Shown piece by piece: positions 24,504-33,222 of a stretch of 64,000 nucleotides of DNA. Source of the DNA: Perlucidibaca piscinae DSM 21586 (GTDB lineage: Bacteria > Pseudomonadota > Gammaproteobacteria > Pseudomonadales > Moraxellaceae); assembly GCF_000420045.1 (NCBI RefSeq), contig NZ_ATUE01000006.1:62001-126000 (forward strand), in the 5' to 3' direction. How positions within the stretch are numbered: the first letter of the stretch is position 1; the number at the start of each line of letters is the position of its first letter. The notes below the pieces were generated by a model. That model was not told the DNA's origin and did not search any database. It saw only the letters and a list, made by a program, of their open reading frames with translations. The position numbers and the translations under genes were made by a program.

Positions 24504-26156
24504 TCACGCAGTCTCGGCGAGGCGTCCGGCGGCACTGAGCACGGCCTGCAGACTGGCGGCCAACGTGTCGCCCGCGATCCCGGCGGCAGCGGCCACCCGG
24601 TCGCCATCCCGCACCTTGACGCAGGCCATGGCCTGGGCCTCGGTACCGGCGCTGAGCGCAAACTCGTCATACGCCTCGATCACCAGCCGTCGACCGCTGT
24701 CGGCCTGCACGGCCGCCACCAGCGCCTCGATCACGCCCTGTCCCCGACCCTGCAGGCTGTGGTCGTCCAGTGCCAGCTCGGCGTGCACGATGTCGCCCTC
24801 GCGGTGCAGGTCGTAGCGGCCCAGATGCCAGCCCGGCGGCACCGCCAGGTAGTGACTGCGGAACAGGGCGTGGATGCGCCCGGCATCGACCTCGCCGCCA
24901 TCACGCTCGGCCTGCTCCTGCACCACGCGCGAGAAGTCGATCTGCAGCCAGCGTGGCAGCGTGATGCCGAACTGCTGTTCCAGCACATGCAGCACGCCAC
25001 CCTTGCCGGACTGCGAGTTGATGCGCACCACCTCCTCGTAGCGGCGTCCCAGGTCGCGCGGGTCGATGGGCAGGTAGGCGACATTCCACGGGTTGCCTGC
25101 AGACGCTTCGCCCTGATTGGCCAGGCACTTGCGGATGGCATCCTGGTGGCTGCCCGAGAAGGCGGTGAACACCAGTTCGCCGGCATAGGCATGACGGGGA
25201 TGAGTCTTGATCTCGGTGACGGCCTCCACGGTGTCGATGATCTCGCGCATGCCGGAGAGGTCCAGCATCGGATCGACACCCTGGCTGTACAGGTTCATCG
25301 CCATGGTCACCAGGTCCATGTTGCCGGTGCGCTCACCGTTGCCGAGCAGGGTGCCTTCGACGCGGTCGGCCCCGGCCATGACGCCGAGCTCGGCGGCGGC
25401 GACACCGCAGCCGCGGTCATTGTGCGTGTGCAGTGACACCACGACATGCGCGCGCTGATGCATGTGCTCGAGCATCCACTCCACGCTGTCGGCAAACACG
25501 TTGGGCGTGCTGACCTCGACCGTGGCCGGCAGGTTGATGATGACCTTCTGCCCGCGCTCGGGCTGCCAGACGTCGATGACGGCATTGACCACCTCGGCGG
25601 CGACCTCCAGCTCGGTGCCGGTGAAGCTTTCGGGCGAATACTGGAAGGTCCAGTCGGTGTCCGGGTGGCGGGCCGCATGCTCGGCCACGCACCGTGCGCC
25701 GGCCACGGCAATGGCTTTCACGCCGGCGACATCGGTGCGGAACACCTGCTCGCGCTGGGTGCGCGAGGTCGAGTTGTAGACATGCACGATGGCGCGCGGC
25801 ACGCCCCGGAGTGACTCGTAGGTGCGAGCGATCAGCTCGGGGCGGGCCTGGGTCAGCACCTGTATGGTGACGTCATCGGGAATGTGACCCTGTTCGACGA
25901 GCTGACGCACGAAGTCGAAGTCCGGCTGCGAGGCGGCCGGGAAGCCGACCTCGATTTCCTTGAAGCCGAGCTTGACCAGCAGCTGGAACAGGCGGGTCTT
26001 CTGCTCGACGGTCATGGGCTTGACCAGGGCCTGGTTGCCATCACGCAGGTCGACGGCGCACCAGCGCGGCGCCTGGCTGATGACCTGGTCCGGCCAGCGG
26101 CGCTGCGGCCGGACAATGGCCGGGGTGGGACGGTACTTGCGATGGTCGAAGGCCAT
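24504..26156 (-). CDS. leuA: 2-isopropylmalate synthase
   Basis: This 550-residue enzyme condenses acetyl-CoA with 2-oxoisovalerate, the first step of leucine synthesis. It has the catalytic start motif DLRDGNQALVKPM, the metal-binding HTHNDRGCGVA segment and a C-terminal LeuA dimerisation/allosteric domain from about 430. The length and N-terminus (FDHRKYRPTPAIVRPQRRWPD) fit the LeuA2 group. The ATG at 26156 has aggagc upstream. An Lrp/AsnC-type regulator is divergent from it. No other leu genes are nearby. Confidence 0.95.
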   Translation of the reverse strand: MAFDHRKYRPTPAIVRPQRRWPDQVISQAPRWCAVDLRDGNQALVKPMTVEQKTRLFQLLVKLGFKEIEVGFPAASQPDFDFVRQLVEQGHIPDDVTIQVLTQARPELIARTYESLRGVPRAIVHVYNSTSRTQREQVFRTDVAGVKAIAVAGARCVAEHAARHPDTDWTFQYSPESFTGTELEVAAEVVNAVIDVWQPERGQKVIINLPATVEVSTPNVFADSVEWMLEHMHQRAHVVVSLHTHNDRGCGVAAAELGVMAGADRVEGTLLGNGERTGNMDLVTMAMNLYSQGVDPMLDLSGMREIIDTVEAVTEIKTHPRHAYAGELVFTAFSGSHQDAIRKCLANQGEASAGNPWNVAYLPIDPRDLGRRYEEVVRINSQSGKGGVLHVLEQQFGITLPRWLQIDFSRVVQEQAERDGGEVDAGRIHALFRSHYLAVPPGWHLGRYDLHREGDIVHAELALDDHSLQGRGQGVIEALVAAVQADSGRRLVIEAYDEFALSAGTEAQAMACVKVRDGDRVAAAAGIAGDTLAASLQAVLSAAGRLAETA

Positions 26157-26320
26157 GATCTGCTCCTGAAAATGCAGGACGGGCCGCCAGGGCCCGTCGT
26201 CGTGCTCACGAAACACAGTCTATGCGGCAGGTTGCGCAAAAGGCTTGCGAAGATCGGGTGATTTACAGGGTTTATGGTGATATGTTGCGTTTAATTTAGT
26301 CTTATTGGTGATTTATTGTC

Positions 26321-26806
26321 ATGAAATCGCATCCGTTCCAGATGGATCGCTATGATCGTCACATCCTGGCGCTTTTGCAGCAGGACGGCGGTCTCTCCAA
26401 TCTCCAGCTGGCCGAGCGGGTCGGGCTGTCGCCATCGCCGTGTTCGCGTCGCGTGCAGAAGCTGGAGGAGGCCGGCATCATTCGCGGGCGTGCCGCGCTG
26501 CTTGACGGCAAGGCACTGGGTCTGGGCCTGACGGTGCTGATCCAGATCAGCATGGATCGCCACACGCCCGAGCGTTTCGAGAACTTCGAGGCCACCGTGC
26601 GCGGCTTCGAGGAGGTGCAGCAGTGCTACCTCATCACCGGGCAGAGCGCCGACTACCTGCTCAAGGTGGTGGTGCCCGACATGGACAGCTACCAGGCCTT
26701 CCTGCTCGACAAGATAACCCGCATCGAGGGCGTCAGCGGCGTGCATTCCAGCTTCGTGATGCGGCGCGTCGTCGATACCACGGCGCTGCCCCTGAACTAT
26801 CTCTGA
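26321..26806 (+). CDS. Lrp/AsnC-family transcriptional regulator
   Basis: This 161-residue protein has an N-terminal HTH (LDRYDRHILALLQQDGG-like, then LQLAERVGLSPSPCSRRVQKLEEAG) and a C-terminal ligand-binding RAM domain (YLITGQSADYLLKVVVPDM). Lrp-type proteins sense amino acids such as leucine and often regulate the divergent gene, here leuA, from the 164-base AT-rich gap. The effector is not readable from sequence. It is 7 bases ahead of the flavodoxin-like gene. Confidence 0.9.
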   Translation: MKSHPFQMDRYDRHILALLQQDGGLSNLQLAERVGLSPSPCSRRVQKLEEAGIIRGRAALLDGKALGLGLTVLIQISMDRHTPERFENFEATVRGFEEVQQCYLITGQSADYLLKVVVPDMDSYQAFLLDKITRIEGVSGVHSSFVMRRVVDTTALPLNYL

Positions 26807-26813
26807 GGTGGCC

Positions 26814-27275
26814 ATGAAAACGCTGCTGATCGTGGCGCATGCGCCCTCGCCAAACACCCTGGCGCTGCGCGATGCCGTGGCACGCGGGGCAGGGCATCCT
26901 GACATCGCCGGGGTGAGTGTGCGCGTGCTGTCACCGTTCGAGGCCGGTGCGCAGGACGTGCTGGCGGCGGATGCCATCCTGCTCGGCACCACCGAGAACC
27001 TGGGCTACATGAGTGGTGCCCTGAAGGACTTCTTTGACCGCATCTACTACCCCGTGCTAGAACAAAAACAGGGCATGCCCTGCGCGCTCTGGGTGCGTGC
27101 CGGCCATGACGGCACCGGCACCTGCCGTGCCGTGCAGACCATCGTCACCGGTCTGCGCTGGAGCTGGGTGCAGCCGCCAGTGGTCTGGCGCGGCACTTGG
27201 CAGGACAGCTTCGTGGCAGATGCGGAAACGTTGGGGATGACCCTCGCCGCCGGACTGGAGAGTGGCATCTTCTGA
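26814..27275 (+). CDS. Flavodoxin-like/NAD(P)H-dependent oxidoreductase
   Basis: This 153-residue protein has a flavodoxin fold: MKTLLIVAHAPSPNT with the phosphate-binding loop, LGTTENLGYMSGALKDFFDR with the FMN-contact Asn-Leu-Gly-Tyr, and a WVRAGHDGTGTCRAVQTIV segment. The reductive partner is unknown. A GTG at 26808 is in frame; ATG 26814 is preferred with gagg upstream. It is probably co-transcribed with the Lrp gene and the GAPDH gene that follows 31 bases later. Confidence 0.78.
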   Translation: MKTLLIVAHAPSPNTLALRDAVARGAGHPDIAGVSVRVLSPFEAGAQDVLAADAILLGTTENLGYMSGALKDFFDRIYYPVLEQKQGMPCALWVRAGHDGTGTCRAVQTIVTGLRWSWVQPPVVWRGTWQDSFVADAETLGMTLAAGLESGIF

Positions 27276-27306
27276 TCACCGACCCGGTCCGGAAGGAAGA
27301 GGCATC

Positions 27307-28347
27307 ATGTCCTGGCAGGTTGCCATCAACGGCTACGGCCGCATCGGCCGCAACATCCTTCGTGCCTATCACGAATCGGCGGTACCCCGCGATGAACTGC
27401 GCCTGGTGGCGCTCAATGATCTGGGCGATCTTGCCACGCATGCCCATCTGACCCGGCATGACACTGCCCATGGCCATTTCCGCGGGCGCGTCGAGCAGCT
27501 CAGCGAGCCGCATGGCGACAGTCCGGCCGATTTTCTGCTGATCAATGACGAGCCGGTGCGCGTGCTGTCGGTGCGTGATCCGGCTGCCCTGCCATGGCGC
27601 GAGCTGGGCATCGATCTGGTGCTTGAATGCACCGGCCGTTTTGCCGATGCCGACAAGGCGCAGGTTCATCTGGCTGCCGGCGCCAGGCGGGTGCTGATCT
27701 CGGCACCGGCAGCGGGCGCGAAGACGGTGGTGTTCGGCGTCAATCATGATCGCCTGACGGCCAGTGACCGCATCGTCTCCAATGCCTCCTGCACCACCAA
27801 CTGCCTGGCGCCGCTGGTGCTACCGCTGCACCGTGCCCTGACCGTCGAGCAGGGACTGATGGTGACCATCCACTCGGTGACCAACGACCAGGTGCTGACC
27901 GATGTCTATCAGGGCGATCTGCGGCGGGCGCGGGCAGCCACGCACTCCATGATTCCGACCAAGACCGGGGCGGCGCTGGCGATAGGGCAGGTGATCCCCG
28001 AGCTCGACGGCCGTCTGGACGGCTACGCCATGCGTGTGCCGACGCTGAACGTGTCGCTGGTGGATCTGACCCTGACCTGTGCCAAGGACACCACGGCGGC
28101 CGAGGTCAACCAGCTGCTGCGTGATGCGGCGGCGCAATCGCTGGGCGGCATCCTGAAAGTCTGCGAGGAGCCCTTGGTATCCATCGACTTCAACCACGAT
28201 CCGGCTTCCTGCACGGTCGATCTGGCACTGACCAAGGTGATCGGACGCACGGTGAAAGTGTGTGCCTGGTATGACAATGAGTGGGGCTTTGCTCAGAGAA
28301 TGCTCGATGTCGCCAGAGCCTGGAGAAATATCGCGAATTGCTGTTGA
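27307..28347 (+). CDS. gap: Glyceraldehyde-3-phosphate dehydrogenase (type I)
   Basis: This 346-residue enzyme has VAINGYGRIGRNILRAY, catalytic ASCTTNCLAPLV, SVTNDQVLTDVYQGDLRRAR and AWYDNEWGFAQR. Three substitutions are possible: standard GAPDH, NADP-type, or erythrose-4-phosphate dehydrogenase. Motif spelling fits the GapA type of Pseudomonadales and Betaproteobacteria better than Epd. It makes 1,3-bisphosphoglycerate in glycolysis and gluconeogenesis. A ggaagagg Shine-Dalgarno precedes ATG 27307. Its final codons carry the promoter of the tRNA pair. Confidence 0.88.
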   Translation: MSWQVAINGYGRIGRNILRAYHESAVPRDELRLVALNDLGDLATHAHLTRHDTAHGHFRGRVEQLSEPHGDSPADFLLINDEPVRVLSVRDPAALPWRELGIDLVLECTGRFADADKAQVHLAAGARRVLISAPAAGAKTVVFGVNHDRLTASDRIVSNASCTTNCLAPLVLPLHRALTVEQGLMVTIHSVTNDQVLTDVYQGDLRRARAATHSMIPTKTGAALAIGQVIPELDGRLDGYAMRVPTLNVSLVDLTLTCAKDTTAAEVNQLLRDAAAQSLGGILKVCEEPLVSIDFNHDPASCTVDLALTKVIGRTVKVCAWYDNEWGFAQRMLDVARAWRNIANCC

Positions 28348-28372
28348 CAGGGTTTTTGGTCATCCATAAACT
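28344..28372 (+). promoter_or_regulatory. Promoter of the tRNA-Ala/tRNA-Glu pair
   Basis: TTGACA at 28344-28349 and TAAACT at 28367-28372 are 17 bases apart, with a GC-rich discriminator (GCGCGCC) after. The -35 overlaps the stop codon of gap. Confidence 0.7.
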
Positions 28373-28415
28373 GCGCGCCATCGAACGACGCACACCCAGC
28401 AGCGTTCGGGAATGT

Positions 28416-28491
<76 letters not shown>

Positions 28492-28496
28492 CGTTC

Positions 28497-28571
28497 GGCC
28501 CCATCGTCTAGCGGTTAGGACATCGCCCTTTCACGGCGGTAACCGGGGTTCGATTCCCCGTGGGGTCACCA
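28497..28571 (+). tRNA. tRNA-Glu (TTC)
   Basis: The 75-base cloverleaf has acceptor arms GGCCCCA/TGGGGTC, an anticodon loop with TTC in the typical CTTTCAC context, T-arm GGGGTTCGATTCCCC, and an encoded CCA. It is transcribed with tRNA-Ala. Confidence 0.97.
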
Positions 28572-28579
28572 CACAGCAA

Positions 28580-28612
28580 GGCCCGGTCAGCAATGACCGG
28601 GCCTTTTGCTTT
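28580..28612 (+). terminator. Rho-independent terminator of the tRNA operon
   Basis: A perfect 10-bp stem GGCCCGGTCA/TGACCGGGCC with a gcaa loop is followed by TTTTGCTTT. Confidence 0.9.
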
Positions 28613-28662
28613 GTGCCGTCGGTGCTATGCTGACCTTCCAATCGATCTGGAAGGTGGTCGTC

Positions 28663-28896
28663 ATGAGCGTGATCTGGTTTCTGCTGATAGGTGCCGTTGC
28701 CGGCTGGCTGGCCGGTCTGATCATGAAGGGCGGCGGCTTCGGTCTGGTCGGCAACATGGTGGTGGGTGTTCTGGGTTCCGTGATCGGGGGCTATCTGTTC
28801 GATTCGGTGGGGGTTTCGGCAGGCAATCTGCTGACGGCCCTGATCGGCGCGCTGGTACTGCTTTTTCTGGTGGGCTTGCTGCGGCGTGGCCGCTGA
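28663..28896 (+). CDS. GlsB/YeaQ/YmgE-family small membrane protein
   Basis: This 77-residue protein has three predicted membrane helices. The start MSVIWFLLIGAVAGWLAGLIMKG is typical of the GlsB/YeaQ/YmgE transglycosylase-associated family, with Gly-rich GFGLVGNMVVGVLGSVIGG next. These proteins are stress-associated; function is poorly defined. It is monocistronic after the tRNA terminator. ATG 28663 is chosen over a 19-codon upstream extension, which lacks a signal for initiation. Confidence 0.88.
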   Translation: MSVIWFLLIGAVAGWLAGLIMKGGGFGLVGNMVVGVLGSVIGGYLFDSVGVSAGNLLTALIGALVLLFLVGLLRRGR

Positions 28897-29023
28897 TCTG
28901 CCGGTCTGTCGGTTTCCGCTGCGGGTGTTTGTCGCGCCGCGTCGCCAACCTTGACTTTATGGTCACGCCCTTGTGTCATGTGCGGGCATTTTCTGCCTCT
29001 TCACTGTAACAAGGGATTCCTTC

Positions 29024-29893
29024 ATGTCTTTCCGCACCGTCTTCCGTCCCGGCCTGTTCGCCGGTCAAACCCATATTGTCACCGGAGGTGGTTCCGGCAT
29101 TGGCCGCTGCACCGCGCATGAGCTGGCGGCGCTGGGTGCTCACGTGGTGCTGGTGGGACGCAATCTGGAGCGTCTGGAGAACGTGGCGCGCGAGATTCGC
29201 GAGGATGGCGGCGAGTGCAGTCTGCACAGCGTCGACATTCGTGACGAGGAGGCGGTGCAGAAGATGGTGGCGGCGGTGGTGGCTGAGCGCGGCGTCATCC
29301 ATGGCCTGGTCAACAACGCCGGTGGCCAGTTCCCGTCCCCGGTCGAGAAGATCTCCAAGAAAGGCTGGGACGCGGTGGTGGCCAACAACCTCACCGGCGG
29401 CTTCCTGGTCGCGCGAGAGGTGTTCAACCAGTCGATGGCAAAGACCGGTGGCAGCATCGTCAACATCATCGCCGACATGTGGCGCGGCATGCCGGCCATG
29501 GCGCATTCCGGGGCGGCACGTGCCGGCATGCTCAGCTTCACCGAGACGGCCGCGGTGGAGTGGGCCAACCGTGGCGTGCGCCTGAATGCCGTTGCACCGG
29601 GCTTCATTGCCTCCAGCGGCATGGATCGCTATGACCCGTCCTTTGCCCAGCACGTGATTCCGCAGATGAACGCCACGATTCCGGCCCGCCGCATGGGCGA
29701 CGAGGACGAGATCAGCAGCGCGATCGTGTTCCTGCTGTCACCGGCCGCCTCGTACATGACCGGTGCCTGCCTGTGCGTGGATGGCGGCTCGTCGCTGAAC
29801 ACCAAGCTCTTTGCCCTCAAGGATCATGACCGCATGTCGCCGCAGAACGCCTTTCACCGCGCCGTGCGCCCGAAAGCGGTGCCGGGGAAATGA
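29024..29893 (+). CDS. SDR oxidoreductase, PECR-like (trans-2-enoyl-CoA reductase type)
   Basis: This 289-residue SDR has the NADP loop TGGGSGIG and NNAG. The usual YxxxK active site is replaced by HSGAARAG. That sequence is characteristic of peroxisomal trans-2-enoyl-CoA reductase, which matches further at VEWANRGVRLNAVAPG and LLSPAASYMTG. It is therefore likely an enoyl-CoA or related acyl-CoA reductase using NADPH. The 3' end overlaps the pterin dehydratase gene by ATGA. Its substrate is not proven by sequence. Confidence 0.82.
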   Translation: MSFRTVFRPGLFAGQTHIVTGGGSGIGRCTAHELAALGAHVVLVGRNLERLENVAREIREDGGECSLHSVDIRDEEAVQKMVAAVVAERGVIHGLVNNAGGQFPSPVEKISKKGWDAVVANNLTGGFLVAREVFNQSMAKTGGSIVNIIADMWRGMPAMAHSGAARAGMLSFTETAAVEWANRGVRLNAVAPGFIASSGMDRYDPSFAQHVIPQMNATIPARRMGDEDEISSAIVFLLSPAASYMTGACLCVDGGSSLNTKLFALKDHDRMSPQNAFHRAVRPKAVPGK

Positions 29894-30174
29894 ACTGCTC
29901 GGTCCGGCTGGCGCGCTGGTGGCAGCAGCGTGACAACGCGCTGGTTGCCGAGGTGCTGCTGCCGGACTTTGCCGCCGTTCAGGCTGTTATCACCGAATTG
30001 ATGGCGCTGGCGGTGGCGATGGACCATCACCCCTACGTCAGCTTCGGCTACCGCCGTCTCAGCGTCACCTGGCAAACCCACGATGTCGGCGGCTTGAGTG
30101 ATCTCGACTGGCAGGCGGCGCTGGCCACCGACACGGTGCTGGCGCGCTTTCATGCCGTTGGCGAAAACGCGTAA
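29890..30174 (+). CDS. Pterin-4a-carbinolamine dehydratase family protein
   Basis: This 94-residue protein has the family signature DHHPYVSFGYRRLSVTWQTH-like (His-His-Pro, then VTWQTHDVGGLSDLD). The family recycles the pterin cofactor of phenylalanine hydroxylase, or is used in other pterin reactions. No hydroxylase (phhA) is adjacent. Its ATG overlaps the SDR stop, so translation is coupled to an acyl-CoA-type reductase, an unusual pairing. Confidence 0.85.
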   Translation: MNCSVRLARWWQQRDNALVAEVLLPDFAAVQAVITELMALAVAMDHHPYVSFGYRRLSVTWQTHDVGGLSDLDWQAALATDTVLARFHAVGENA

Positions 30175-30243
30175 CATCGCTTTCACATGACCCGGCAGCG
30201 CGCGTTGCGCTGGCCGGCGTGCTCGTCAGGAAAACAACAAGAA

Positions 30244-31221
30244 ATGATTCCCGAACAAGGCTATACCGCGCATGGCCGCGGCTTTCTCAAGGCATTCTGG
30301 ATCGAGCTTGCGCTCTACGTCCTGCTGGCTGCCTGGCTGCTCAGCCGTGGCAGCTCTCCGCTGGCCGTGCTCCTGGTGGTGCTGTCCACGTTCGCCATGC
30401 TGCGCCTGGTAATGGTGCTGGGCAACGTGATTCCGACCTGGAAGGCACGCTCCCCCAAGACCCCCGAGCAGGAGATCGGTCTCCCGGCCACGCTGGCGAT
30501 GATCCTCCGTGAGTGGTGGGCAGCCATGCTGACCTATCCCTTCCTGTTCGCCTTCGAGCCGCGCTGGGTGCCGACCAACCCGCCCCGGGGCTTGCCGCAC
30601 AAGGGCCTGCCCATCGTGCTGGTGCCCGGCTTCTTCACCAATCGCGGCTACCTCAAGGCCTGGCGGGATCATCTGATCGCGACGGGCTACAGCCAAGTCT
30701 ATGCCGTCAGTCCGGAGCCGATCTTCGACAGCGTGGAAAAGAATGCCCAGCATGTCGCGCGCTTTGTCGACGCGGTGCTGGCCGATACCGGTGCCCGCCA
30801 TGTGGTGCTGATCGGGCACAGCATGGGTGGTCTGGTGATACGGCTGTATCTGCACCGCTTTGGTGGCATGAACAAGGCTGCGCTGGCCATTGCCGTCGGC
30901 TCGCCGTTCCGCGGCACGGTGCTGGCGCGGGGCAAGGAGGGCATGGGCCCTATCGTGTCTCAGCTCACCGACGAGAACCCGTGGGCGCGCACCTTGATGA
31001 CCGAGATCGAGGCCGTGCCCTGTCCGGTTCCGTTCGTGGCGCTGTGGTCGCCGCATGACACCATCGTGGCGCCGCAGAGCGGCAGCCGGGTGGCCGAGCA
31101 TTACGGGCGCAATGTCGCGCTGCCCGGCATCGGTCACATGGAAATGGTCAACAACCGGTCGGTGATGAAGCATCTGGTGCACGAGCTGGATACCTTCTAT
31201 GCCGTGCAGGGCGAGCACTGA
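30244..31221 (+). CDS. Membrane-anchored triacylglycerol-lipase-like hydrolase
   Basis: This 325-residue protein starts with two membrane helices (about 15-33 and 38-58). The alpha/beta hydrolase part has GLPIVLVPGFFTNRGYL (oxyanion side), elbow GHSMGG (Ser near 200), an Asp in WSPHDTIV and His in LPGIGHMEM. It resembles LipA/PGAP1-type lipases. ATG 30244 is chosen, with aggaaaa upstream; longer frames to 30187 lack support. It probably hydrolyses lipids at the inner membrane; the substrate is unknown. Confidence 0.8.
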   Translation: MIPEQGYTAHGRGFLKAFWIELALYVLLAAWLLSRGSSPLAVLLVVLSTFAMLRLVMVLGNVIPTWKARSPKTPEQEIGLPATLAMILREWWAAMLTYPFLFAFEPRWVPTNPPRGLPHKGLPIVLVPGFFTNRGYLKAWRDHLIATGYSQVYAVSPEPIFDSVEKNAQHVARFVDAVLADTGARHVVLIGHSMGGLVIRLYLHRFGGMNKAALAIAVGSPFRGTVLARGKEGMGPIVSQLTDENPWARTLMTEIEAVPCPVPFVALWSPHDTIVAPQSGSRVAEHYGRNVALPGIGHMEMVNNRSVMKHLVHELDTFYAVQGEH

Positions 31222-31251
31222 GCAATCGGCCCGTATGATGCGGCGCAGTGG

Positions 31252-31280
31252 TAGGCAGCCTCGCGGCTTTTCTCTATACT
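31252..31280 (+). promoter_or_regulatory. Promoter of the SRP RNA gene
   Basis: The -35-like TAGGCA (31252-31257) and -10 TATACT (31275-31280) are 17 bases apart, with GCGC right after the -10. The transcript would start a little upstream of the mature RNA. Confidence 0.5.
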
Positions 31281-31310
31281 GCGCCCTCGTTCGTGAGCGA
31301 GCGTCGTTAT

Positions 31311-31423
31311 GGTGGCCCTGCCGGTCTCCTCGCAATGTGAAACGGTCAATCCCGCCAGGTCCGGAAGGAAGCAACGGTCCCCGTCAAGCATGTGCCGGGG
31401 TCGGGCTGGCAGGGTCGCCACCC
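31311..31423 (+). ncRNA. ffs: Signal recognition particle RNA (4.5S, bacterial small type)
   Basis: The conserved core GGTCCGGAAGGAAGCA (31358-31373) is the Ffh-binding domain with its GGAA tetraloop. The ends GGTGGCCCTGCCGG and GGCTGGCAGGGTCGCCACC pair to form the long hairpin. This RNA works with Ffh in membrane targeting of proteins. A TATACT promoter lies about 30 bases upstream. The flavoprotein gene begins 32 bases downstream after a T-rich stretch. Confidence 0.93.
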
Positions 31424-31454
31424 TCATTGTTCCTTCCCCCTTTTTCCTGATGTC

Positions 31455-32732
31455 ATGACAGCGCTCGTCGTGGGTGCCGGTCCTGCCGGTCTTATGGCTG
31501 CCGAGCAGCTGCTGCAGGCGGGTTTCGACGTCACCGTCTGTGATGCCATGCCGTCACCTGGCCGCAAGTTTCTGCTCGCCGGCATCGGCGGACTCAATCT
31601 CACCCATTCCGAAGCGACATCCGACTTCCTTGCCCGTTACGAGGATGCCGCCGACTGGCTGCGCCCCCAGCTTGACGTGTTCGGGGCTGAGGCCCTGCGC
31701 GCCTGGGCTGCCGGGCTCGGTGTCGAGACCTTCGTCGGCAGTTCCGGTCGCGTCTTTCCCGCCGGCATGAAGGCGGCGCCATTGTTGCGACGTTGGCTGC
31801 AGCGTCTGCGCGGACAGGGCATGCAGCTTCTGACCCGGCATCGCTGGCAAGGGGATCTGGCACGGGACGGCAGTGACTGGCTGCTGGGTTTCGCGACTCC
31901 AGACGGCACCACGTCGTTGCAGGCACGGGTGGTGGTGCTGGCGCTGGGTGGCGGCAGCTGGGCACGCCTGGGATCGGATGGCGCCTGGCTGCCGTGGCTG
32001 GCTGATCGCGGGGTGTCCGTCACTTCGTTGCGGGCAGCGAATTGCGGCTTCGAGGCAGACTGGAGCGAGGTGCTTACGCGTCGAGCCGGCGAGCCGCTGA
32101 AGAATGTCAGCCTGTCATTGCCGTGGCTGGCCGGCACGCGGGAGCGGCGCGGCGAGTGCATCCTGACCCGTGACGGTCTTGAGGGCGGCCTGATCTATGC
32201 CCATGCGCGTGCCATCCGCGAGCGCATCGAGGCCTGCGGGCGTGCCGTCATCACCCTGGATCTGCTGCCGGATCGCTCCCTGGCCACGCTGGGTGCGGCC
32301 CTGGACAAGGCTGCTGCCGGCAAGGCGGGACTCACGCGCAGCCGGCTCTGGCAGCGTGCCGGACTCGATGGCGTGAAAAGCGCCCTGCTTGAGGAGGTCT
32401 GGCGTCAGCCGGACACCTCGAGCTGGTTGCAGGCACAGGGTCTGGCCGGGATGCCGGTTCTGCGGCAGCAGGCGGCGCTGTGCAAGATGCTGCCGGTGAC
32501 ATTGAGCGCGACCCGTCCGCTGGACGAGGCGATCAGCACGGCGGGTGGCATCAGCCGTGCTGCGCTGGATTCCGGGCTCATGCTGAACGCGCTCCCCGGC
32601 GTGTTCTGCGCCGGCGAGATGCTGGACTGGGAAGCACCCACCGGTGGTTATCTGCTGACGGCCTGCTTCGCCTCCGGACGCCGGGCCGGCGAGGGCGCCG
32701 TGCAGTGGCTGCAGCACGGCGGCGTGGCCTAG
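31455..32732 (+). CDS. NAD(P)/FAD-dependent flavoprotein (HI0933/BaiN-like, TIGR03862 type)
   Basis: This 425-residue protein has an N-terminal FAD site VVGAGPAGLMAAEQLL, then SPGRKFLLAGIGGLNLTHSE (a HI0933-type signature), an internal substrate domain and the C-terminal GEMLDWEAPTGGYLLTACFASG. The family is of uncertain function. The frame is open upstream, but the ATG at 31455 follows tgatgtc in the typical position after the SRP RNA. It is monocistronic, and no partner is indicated by neighbours. Confidence 0.85.
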   Translation: MTALVVGAGPAGLMAAEQLLQAGFDVTVCDAMPSPGRKFLLAGIGGLNLTHSEATSDFLARYEDAADWLRPQLDVFGAEALRAWAAGLGVETFVGSSGRVFPAGMKAAPLLRRWLQRLRGQGMQLLTRHRWQGDLARDGSDWLLGFATPDGTTSLQARVVVLALGGGSWARLGSDGAWLPWLADRGVSVTSLRAANCGFEADWSEVLTRRAGEPLKNVSLSLPWLAGTRERRGECILTRDGLEGGLIYAHARAIRERIEACGRAVITLDLLPDRSLATLGAALDKAAAGKAGLTRSRLWQRAGLDGVKSALLEEVWRQPDTSSWLQAQGLAGMPVLRQQAALCKMLPVTLSATRPLDEAISTAGGISRAALDSGLMLNALPGVFCAGEMLDWEAPTGGYLLTACFASGRRAGEGAVQWLQHGGVA

Positions 32733-32874
32733 CTGCGCTGCTCGGGCGCCTTGCCGCTGGGCGAGCCGGGACTCCGCTCATCCGGTTTTTGCACACCAAT
32801 GTCATGTGCTCGCGCTATAAGCGATAGGCACGGATGCGCTGTCCGTGATCGATCACGCCCCAGGAGACGATGTC

Positions 32875-33162
32875 ATGAGTTCCCTCGACGAACTGAAGCA
32901 GAAACTGCAAACCCAACTGAATGATCTGAAGACCCAGGCCGATGGCCTCAAGGCCAAGGCCGAAGGCGCCACTGCGGAGGCCAAGTCCGAGCTGGAAGCC
33001 CAGCTGGAGCGCCTGAAGGGCGTTCAGGCCGATGTCCAGAGCCAGATCAACGGCCTGCTGCAGAGCGGCGAAGCGGCCCTGGGCGACCTCAAGGGTCGTG
33101 TCGAAGGCCTGGCCAGCGAAGCCACGAGCGCCCTCAAGTCGCTGACTGACAAGTTCAAGTAA
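32875..33162 (+). CDS. Small amphipathic coiled-coil protein
   Basis: This 95-residue protein is almost all helix, with Lys/Glu/Leu/Ala repeats (SSLDELKQKLQTQLNDLKTQ; LKAKAEGATAEAKSELEAQL) and no cysteine, signal or membrane helix. It resembles phasin-like, apolipoprotein-like or LEA-like proteins and would be a soluble amphipathic helical protein that coats lipid or polymer surfaces (inference). It is monocistronic and highly codon-biased towards preferred codons, suggesting strong expression. A good ggaga Shine-Dalgarno precedes it. Confidence 0.75.
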   Translation: MSSLDELKQKLQTQLNDLKTQADGLKAKAEGATAEAKSELEAQLERLKGVQADVQSQINGLLQSGEAALGDLKGRVEGLASEATSALKSLTDKFK

Positions 33163-33222
33163 GCGCTTGCCAGCGGGTTGCGTCGCCGGTCACGCCGGCG
33201 CGCCCCGTCACGGCACGCTCCG

